64,000 nucleotides of DNA from Stenotrophomonas sp. 610A2. GTDB taxonomy: Bacteria > Pseudomonadota > Gammaproteobacteria > Xanthomonadales > Xanthomonadaceae. Made by a program: the position numbers and the translations under genes. The notes under the pieces are model-generated. The model did no database searches. It was not told where the DNA came from and was given only the letters and a program-made list of their open reading frames with translations. The stretch spans positions 620,001 through 684,000 of the forward strand of contig NZ_CP130832.1 in NCBI RefSeq assembly GCF_030549615.1, given 5' to 3'. Numbering within the stretch: position 1 is the first letter of the stretch; every line of letters begins with the position of its first letter. Below, one piece after another: positions 58,883 to 64,000 of the stretch.

Positions 58883-61312
58883 TCAGTGAGGTGCCGGCGC
58901 CTGGCCGAGCTGATTGGCCAGGTAGTCGGTCAGCGCCACGCGCGCACGGCCGAACTCGGCCACGATCAGTGCCACCATCACCGTCGGCCGCTCCAGCGTG
59001 CCATTGCGCGCGCCGTGCTCAAGCCGGCGCGCGGCCTCGGACAGGGCCAGTACACCGACATTCGCGCTGGAAGATTTCAGGCTGTGCGCAAGTTGGCCCA
59101 GTCGCTGCAGATCGGGCATCACCGCTGCTTCCTGCAGATCCCGCACCAGCTGCGGGGTTTCTTCCAGGAACACGCTGATGATGGCGCTGATCTCCTCACC
59201 GGCGATCTCGAACAGTTCGTCCAATACGCTGCGCTCCAGTACCGAGGCGGTGATGCCGTCGGTGTGTGCGGTGGAGGCGGCAGCCAGTGCATTGGCGGAG
59301 AGGTCGGTGGTGGGCATGCTGTTAACCAGATCGGTAGTTGCGGCTGACGCGGGCTTGAAGGCCAGCAGGCAGCTCAGGAGTTGCGGGCGGGAGATGGGTT
59401 TGGACAGGTATTCGTCCATGCCGCTGTCCAGGCAGCGCTGGCGGTCGCCAGCCATGGCGTTGGCGGTGATGGCGATGATCGGCAGCCGGGTATCGGCGGC
59501 AGTGCTGGCTTCGTGTTCGCGCCAGCGGCCGGTGGCGGCAAAACCATCCAGTACCGGCATCTGGCAGTCCATCAACACCGCGTCGTAGCGCTTGGCGTGC
59601 ATCTTGTCGATGGCGATGGCGCCGTTCACCGCGGTGTCGACCTCGCAGCCTAATATCTTGAGCAGCTTCTGCGCGACCATCAGGTTGACCGAGTTGTCCT
59701 CGACCAGCAGTACCTGCATGCCTGCCAGTTCCGCGCCGCTGGCCGGGCTGGCCGTTGTGCGTGCTGCTGCAGGTGCAACGGCAACAGCGGTGGCCACGGC
59801 AGTATCGGCAGTGTCGGCGAATGCGCCTGCCGGTGCGGTGCTGCGTGCAGGCGCGGCTGTTGTGACCGCAACCGGCGCATTTTCGCCCCACAGCGCCAGC
59901 GTCGGGTCTGGGCTCGGTGCTACCTGCACGGGCTCGGCCAGCGCATTGCGCAGCTGGGTGTCGGGCAGCTGCCGCGGCAGCAGGGTAGCGCCGTCGCGCA
60001 GCACGTCGGCGATCGGCGCGTCGCCGTACAGCCACAGCAGGCGCGGGCGCTTGTCATCCATGCGTTCAAGGGCGCGCTGCAGCGCCGGCGCACTGTTGCG
60101 CAGCGGTTCCAGGTCGCCGATCACCGCATGGAAGGCACCGGAGATGCTGGGTTGGCGCAGGCGTTCCAGCGCCTCCTGCAGGTTGTTGGCGACCACCGGC
60201 TGATAGCCCCAGTTCGGCAGCACCAACTGCAGCCGTTGGCGCAGGCGTGGCTCCGGGGTAACCAGCAACACCTGGCGGCTGCGCATGTGTTCGGATTGGC
60301 GCAGGTCGCCGATGACCTTCAGCAGCGGAATCTCGAACCAGAACACCGAGCCACGCAGCGGCTCGGACTGCACGCCGATGCTGCCCTGCATCAGGTCGAT
60401 GATGCGCTTGCAGATGGCCAGGCCCAGACCGGTGCCGCCATACAGGCGGGTGGTGGACGCGTCGGCCTGGGTGAAGGCATTGAACAGGCGCTGCGCCTGG
60501 CCGGCATCCAGGCCGATGCCGGTGTCGCGAACTTCGAAACGCAGCAGGTGCTGTGCAGCGGTCTCGCCCAGGCGCTTGACGTGGATGTTGATCTCGCCGC
60601 GCTCGGTGAACTTGATCGCGTTGACCAGCAGGTTGCCCAGCACCTGGCGCAGCCGCACCGGATCACCGCGCACCGACAGGCGCACGGCCGGGTCGATCAG
60701 CAGGGACAGGCGCAGGCCTTTGTGTTCGGCCGCGCGCTGCATCAGCCGCATCATGCCGTCCAGGGTTTCGCGCAGGTTGAAGGTGGTGATTTCCAGCTCC
60801 AGCCGGTTCGCTTCCAGCTTGGAGTAGTCGAGGATGTCGTCGACGATGCGGAACAGCTGCCGCGAACTGTCGGTCGCAGTGTCCAGCATGTTGCGCTGTT
60901 CCAGGCTCAGCGGGCCCTGCGCGACCAGCTCCAGCATCGGCAGGATGCCGTTGAGCGGTGTGCGGATTTCATGGCTCATCGTGGCCAGGAACTCGCCCTT
61001 GGCGAGGGTGGCGGCTTCGGCGGCCTGCTTTGCCTGCAGCAAGGCCTGTTCCAGCGTCTTGTGGTCCTGTGCAGCAACCAGCAGGCGCTTGTTCTCCAGC
61101 ACGCCTTCTTCGATCTGCAGCTGCATGGCGTGCGCCAGGCGCATCTGCCGGCCGGCACTGATCGCCGCCAGCAACGCGGCGATCGCGGCGGCGCCAGCGC
61201 TGGCGCTGGTGGCAATGGCGGGTACTGCCGGCACAAAGCTGCCTGCGCAGCTGGCTGCGGCGCAGCCTGCCGCAAGCAGCGCCCAACCGCGCGTAGCCGC
61301 CGATGCAGCCAT
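58883..61312 (-). CDS. Hybrid histidine kinase (TM-HisKA-HATPase-pseudo-REC-REC-HPt)
   Basis: 809 residues. Two membrane helices lie at the N-terminus (about 9-30 and 33-53) with almost no periplasmic loop. A coiled coil follows, then HisKA with MSHEIRTPLNG (H114), and HATPase with LGNLLVNAIKFTERGEINIH, VRDTGIGLDAGQ and LYGGTGLGLAICKRI. A receiver-like segment without the acidic pair follows (about 345-430, RQVLLVTPEPRLRQRLQLVL). Then comes a true receiver with VLLVEDN and LMDCQMPVLDG. The C-terminal HPt has LGQLAHSLKSSSANVG. This is a complete phosphorelay in one chain, built like RpfC/BarA. It starts two bases after the REC-GGDEF-EAL gene ends, so they are almost certainly partners. Confidence 0.9.
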   Translation of the reverse strand: MAASAATRGWALLAAGCAAASCAGSFVPAVPAIATSASAGAAAIAALLAAISAGRQMRLAHAMQLQIEEGVLENKRLLVAAQDHKTLEQALLQAKQAAEAATLAKGEFLATMSHEIRTPLNGILPMLELVAQGPLSLEQRNMLDTATDSSRQLFRIVDDILDYSKLEANRLELEITTFNLRETLDGMMRLMQRAAEHKGLRLSLLIDPAVRLSVRGDPVRLRQVLGNLLVNAIKFTERGEINIHVKRLGETAAQHLLRFEVRDTGIGLDAGQAQRLFNAFTQADASTTRLYGGTGLGLAICKRIIDLMQGSIGVQSEPLRGSVFWFEIPLLKVIGDLRQSEHMRSRQVLLVTPEPRLRQRLQLVLPNWGYQPVVANNLQEALERLRQPSISGAFHAVIGDLEPLRNSAPALQRALERMDDKRPRLLWLYGDAPIADVLRDGATLLPRQLPDTQLRNALAEPVQVAPSPDPTLALWGENAPVAVTTAAPARSTAPAGAFADTADTAVATAVAVAPAAARTTASPASGAELAGMQVLLVEDNSVNLMVAQKLLKILGCEVDTAVNGAIAIDKMHAKRYDAVLMDCQMPVLDGFAATGRWREHEASTAADTRLPIIAITANAMAGDRQRCLDSGMDEYLSKPISRPQLLSCLLAFKPASAATTDLVNSMPTTDLSANALAAASTAHTDGITASVLERSVLDELFEIAGEEISAIISVFLEETPQLVRDLQEAAVMPDLQRLGQLAHSLKSSSANVGVLALSEAARRLEHGARNGTLERPTVMVALIVAEFGRARVALTDYLANQLGQAPAPH

Positions 61313-61314
61313 GC

Positions 61315-63135
61315 TCACAGCACCGCGTTCTGGAAGTCGAAGTTGAGTTCGCTGCCCGCGCGCTGCACCACGTTGCCCTGGATGAAGTCGATGCCGCCCA
61401 TCCACATGGCGGCGGCGGCCTGCGGATCCTCGATCTGCTGGCCGATGATCTGCAGGTTGGCGCGGTGGGCAAGATCAATCGCGCCGCGCAGTTCGTCGCG
61501 CAGCTTCTGGTTGGTATGGCTTTCGGCGTAGCGGGCGGCCATGCGCACGAAGCTCAGCGGCAATTGGGTCAGCAAGGCATTGGCCTCGGCGCCGGGCTCG
61601 AACTGGCTCAGGCAGAACTGCACGCCGGCCGGCATCAGCTGTGCGCAGAACTGCTGCAGGCTCACCGCATGCACCAGTGCATCGGACAGGCGCACGTCGA
61701 TGACCAGGCCGTTGCCTGCCACCTCGCGTTCCCGCATTGCATTGAGCAGCCATTCCGCATAGGCACTGCGCGACAGCGTGCGCATTGATTGCGAGATGAA
61801 AAGGCGCATCGGCGGCTGCGCGAACTGGTACAGGTGCAGCAGCCCCAGCGCGTGTTCGACCACCTGCTGGTCAAGGTCGGCGATGCGCCCGGCCGCTTCG
61901 GCGGCGGGAATCACCTGGCCGGCTGACAGCAGTGCGCCATTGCTCTGGCGCAGCCGCAGCAGCAGCTGGTACTGCGCGGTATCGCCGCCGGCGACGGCGA
62001 CGATGGGCTGGTAGGCCAGTTCGATCTGGCCATCGAGCAGGGCCAGGTGTTCGTTGTTGATGGCGACGTCGTCGCTCTCGTAGGCGGCAACGCCGGTGGT
62101 GCTCAGGCGCGCCTGCAGGGCGGTGCGCTCCACCGCTTCCAGTGCGGTATCGGCATCGTTGAGGTCCTGCGACAGGGTGGCGTAGCCGACCACGCAGCGC
62201 AGGAACACCGATTCGTCCTCGCGCGGCGCAAACGGCTGCGCGGACAGACCGTCACGCACCTGCTGCGCCAAGGCCGGCACGGCGGCTTCCTCGATGCCGC
62301 GGCTGAGCAGCAGGAAACTGTTGTCGTTGAGGCGTGCCAGCTGGTGCGGGCGCAGGTTTTCGGCCAGGCGCTGGCCGGCCTGCACCATCAGGCGCTCGTA
62401 GCTGGCGTAGCCGTAGCGTTCGCGCAGGCCCAGGGCGCTGGCGATCTCGATGAACATCAAACCAGCCGGCTGCCGCTCGACGATGGCGGTGCGCAGCTGC
62501 TGCAGCACGTTGTGGCGGGTCGGCAGGCCGGTCTCGGGGTTGTTCATCAACGGGCCGGCCTCGGCCTTGCCCGGGCCCTGCATGCGATTGCGACGGATGC
62601 GGTTGGCGACCGCCGCGACCAGGTGGCGCGGGCGGATCGGCTTGACCAGCACGTCATCGGCGCCGCAGTCGAGTACTTCGAACTGGCGGTCCGGGTCGGC
62701 TTCGCCGGTCAGGAACACGATCGGCAGCAGCTGCTGGTGCGGCTGCTGGCGGATCATCGCGGTCAGCCGCATGCCGTCGAGCCCCGGCATGTGCAGATCC
62801 ATCAGGATCAGGTCGGGGCGGTGTTCGCTTATGGCCTGCTGCACGCCTTCCACTTCCATCTGCACGAAGGCCTGCATGCCTGCGCCGTGCAGCACGCTCT
62901 GGGCGAACAGGGCCTGCGAGCGGTTGTCCTCGACGATCAGCACCCGGTACGGCGTGTCATCGCCGACATCACTGGCCATGGCGGTCGCGCCGCTGTCGGC
63001 GTCGGCCTTGAGCTGTGCCTGCACCGCTTCGGTGGGCGGCGCATTGCGCACGCTCCAGCGCTGCCAGTAATCGGCCGGTGGGGTTTCCGCGCGTAGCGGG
63101 CGGGCAGGTGCGTTTGGAGTGTCGGTGCTGGCCAT
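61315..63135 (-). CDS. Response regulator with degenerate GGDEF and EAL domains (FimX-like)
   Basis: 606 residues. The receiver domain (about 63-185) is intact: VLIVEDN, LILMDLHMPGLDG with D113 as phosphate acceptor, and VFLTGEA...VKPIRP. The GGDEF-like domain (about 200-355) has ARLNDNSFLLL in place of GGDEF. The EAL-like domain (about 365-600) has YQLLLRLRQ where active enzymes have a YExLLR/EAL motif, and lacks other metal-binding acids, so neither synthesis nor hydrolysis of c-di-GMP is expected. Such proteins bind c-di-GMP or proteins instead, like FimX in type IV pilus control. It lies between the DUF4126 gene (14-base gap) and the hybrid kinase gene. Confidence 0.87.
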   Translation of the reverse strand: MASTDTPNAPARPLRAETPPADYWQRWSVRNAPPTEAVQAQLKADADSGATAMASDVGDDTPYRVLIVEDNRSQALFAQSVLHGAGMQAFVQMEVEGVQQAISEHRPDLILMDLHMPGLDGMRLTAMIRQQPHQQLLPIVFLTGEADPDRQFEVLDCGADDVLVKPIRPRHLVAAVANRIRRNRMQGPGKAEAGPLMNNPETGLPTRHNVLQQLRTAIVERQPAGLMFIEIASALGLRERYGYASYERLMVQAGQRLAENLRPHQLARLNDNSFLLLSRGIEEAAVPALAQQVRDGLSAQPFAPREDESVFLRCVVGYATLSQDLNDADTALEAVERTALQARLSTTGVAAYESDDVAINNEHLALLDGQIELAYQPIVAVAGGDTAQYQLLLRLRQSNGALLSAGQVIPAAEAAGRIADLDQQVVEHALGLLHLYQFAQPPMRLFISQSMRTLSRSAYAEWLLNAMREREVAGNGLVIDVRLSDALVHAVSLQQFCAQLMPAGVQFCLSQFEPGAEANALLTQLPLSFVRMAARYAESHTNQKLRDELRGAIDLAHRANLQIIGQQIEDPQAAAAMWMGGIDFIQGNVVQRAGSELNFDFQNAVL

Positions 63136-63149
63136 CAGTGAATTATGGT

Positions 63150-63803
63150 TCAGGGGGCGGGCGGCAGCGAGCGATCGCCGGGCGATGACGTTGCCGATGC
63201 TGGCGCGTTGATGTCGGTGCCGGTAGTGCCGAGCAGGCGTTTGAGCCCACGCCACAGCATGCGCCACACCAACCATACGGCGAGGGCGCCGATGATGCTG
63301 GCGCTGAGTACGAAGATAAGCGCCAGCCATGGATGCGCCAGTGCCAGCGCCAATGCGCCGATCACCACGCTGTCCTCGGCAAATGAGGCCACCCAGTTGC
63401 TGGCGGGTTCTGGTGAGGTGTTGAGCAGGGCGCGTGTGCCAGCCTTCAGGCCGTGACTGGTCAGCGCGATACCGGCGCCTGCAGCCAAGGCGCCAGTGCT
63501 CAATTCACCGCTCGGGGACAGCGCGGCGGCGGCGAGGAAGGCGCCAGCCGGGACCCGAGCCAGGGTCTGCAACAGATCCCAGATCGAATCCACGCCCGGG
63601 ATCTTGTCGGCGAAGAACTCGGCTATGGCCAGGGCGCCGGAGGTGCCCAGCACCCACCAGGACTCGGTGGCCTGCAGCGCGGGGGGCAGGTCCACCCAGC
63701 CCATCAGCCCGGCCATGCCGACGCCGAACACGGTCAGGTAGACACGGATGCCGGCCAGCCAGGCCAGCAAGATGCCGATGACGAATACATGGGCTTCGGT
63801 CAT
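63150..63803 (-). CDS. DUF4126 family membrane protein
   Basis: 217 residues starting MTEAHVFVIGILLAWLAGIR. The family features are IRVYLTVFGVGMAGLMGWVD near the start, ESWWVLGTSGALAIAEFFAD and KIPGVDSIWDLLQTLARVPA in the middle, then GIALTSHGLKAGTRALLNTS and SNWVASFAEDSVVIGALALA. About five membrane helices are predicted. Function is unknown. The ATG at 63803 was chosen where the family begins; the longer frame is unlikely. It is the first gene of a three-gene run with the REC-GGDEF-EAL protein and the hybrid kinase. Confidence 0.83.
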   Translation of the reverse strand: MTEAHVFVIGILLAWLAGIRVYLTVFGVGMAGLMGWVDLPPALQATESWWVLGTSGALAIAEFFADKIPGVDSIWDLLQTLARVPAGAFLAAAALSPSGELSTGALAAGAGIALTSHGLKAGTRALLNTSPEPASNWVASFAEDSVVIGALALALAHPWLALIFVLSASIIGALAVWLVWRMLWRGLKRLLGTTGTDINAPASATSSPGDRSLPPAP

Positions 63804-63970
63804 GGGGGAGTCCGGCCGGGGTACTGTGAGCAGGATCGCAACTATCGAGCATGCCTGCAGTGAATGCCAGCTGCCAGCGTGCAAGCGCGTGTGCATTGCT
63901 GTCGTTTACACTGGACCGTCGTTTCAGACGGAGCACAGGTGTCGCCCTCCCGCGAACACTGGAGCCTGCC

Positions 63971-64000
63971 ATGACCCACCGACCTTCTTCACGTTTCCAG
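63971..64000 (+). CDS. Start of a gene running off the right edge
   Basis: ATG at 63971 with GGAG six bases upstream, then MTHRPSSRFQ in an open frame to the end of the window. Divergent from the DUF4126 gene. Ten residues are too few to identify a product. Confidence 0.45.
   Translation, partial: MTHRPSSRFQ

Overview
The window is high-GC chromosomal DNA from a gammaproteobacterium of the family Xanthomonadaceae, most likely a Stenotrophomonas. Supporting signs are a Clp-type CRP homologue next to speD and the trp genes, a xanthomonad-type tryptophan 2,3-dioxygenase whose haem histidines fall at residues 55 and 240, and dozens of short intergenic palindromes of the GTAG type (GTAGTGCCGAGCC...GGCAG) known from Stenotrophomonas. 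No phage, plasmid, insertion sequence, CRISPR array or broken gene is visible. The region looks like core genome with dense operons and repeat-filled gaps.

Layout. 1-16.8 kb: an FAD oxidoreductase (cut by the left edge), a lipocalin, a large MscS-type channel, an OpgB-like phosphoglycerol transferase, an ABC1/UbiB kinase divergent from a DUF808 membrane protein, an ECF sigma factor with a membrane partner, a diguanylate cyclase and several small enzymes and hypotheticals. 17-21 kb: a 2-oxoacid (probably branched-chain) dehydrogenase operon, E1alpha-E1beta-SH3 protein-E2. 21.4-29.3 kb: aromatic amino acid catabolism (kynA, hppD with a divergent MarR regulator, hmgA) with a POT peptide transporter, a thioredoxin-like lipoprotein and an unknown membrane protein between them. 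29.3-32.3 kb: an unknown protein, two lipoproteins and a CaCA antiporter. 32.4-38.2 kb: a six-gene Mrp/Mnh cation/proton antiporter operon with fused A and B subunits. 38.8-44.1 kb: purC, rpe, a short J-domain protein, a GNAT acetyltransferase, a lipid kinase and a candidate small RNA. 44.2-51 kb: a trp cluster (trpE, G, D, C) with a SIMPL-domain protein, a LysE-type exporter, a DUF1543 protein and a HAD phosphatase woven in. 51-64 kb: a TSUP permease, clp, speD, a guanidine-II riboswitch controlling sugE/gdx, coq7, rplM-rpsI, a tRNA-Met/tRNA-Gln/tRNA-Gln operon, rppH, bfd-bfr, and a signalling operon (DUF4126 protein, REC-GGDEF-EAL protein, hybrid histidine kinase).

The most interesting signals are in the non-coding and leader DNA. 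A putative trp leader peptide with a WWRWW run overlaps the TTG start of trpE and lies beside a sequence that can pair with the trpE Shine-Dalgarno. A two-hairpin ACGG (guanidine-II) riboswitch appears to compete with an intrinsic terminator ahead of sugE. A structured minus-strand RNA with its own terminator sits alone between the GNAT gene and the lipid kinase. A palindromic repeat pair normally found between genes has been captured inside the E2 coding sequence. Five families of palindromic repeat occur, mostly as inverted pairs.

All assignments come from reading the sequence. No database search or folding program was run, so family names rest on recognised motifs and gene order.
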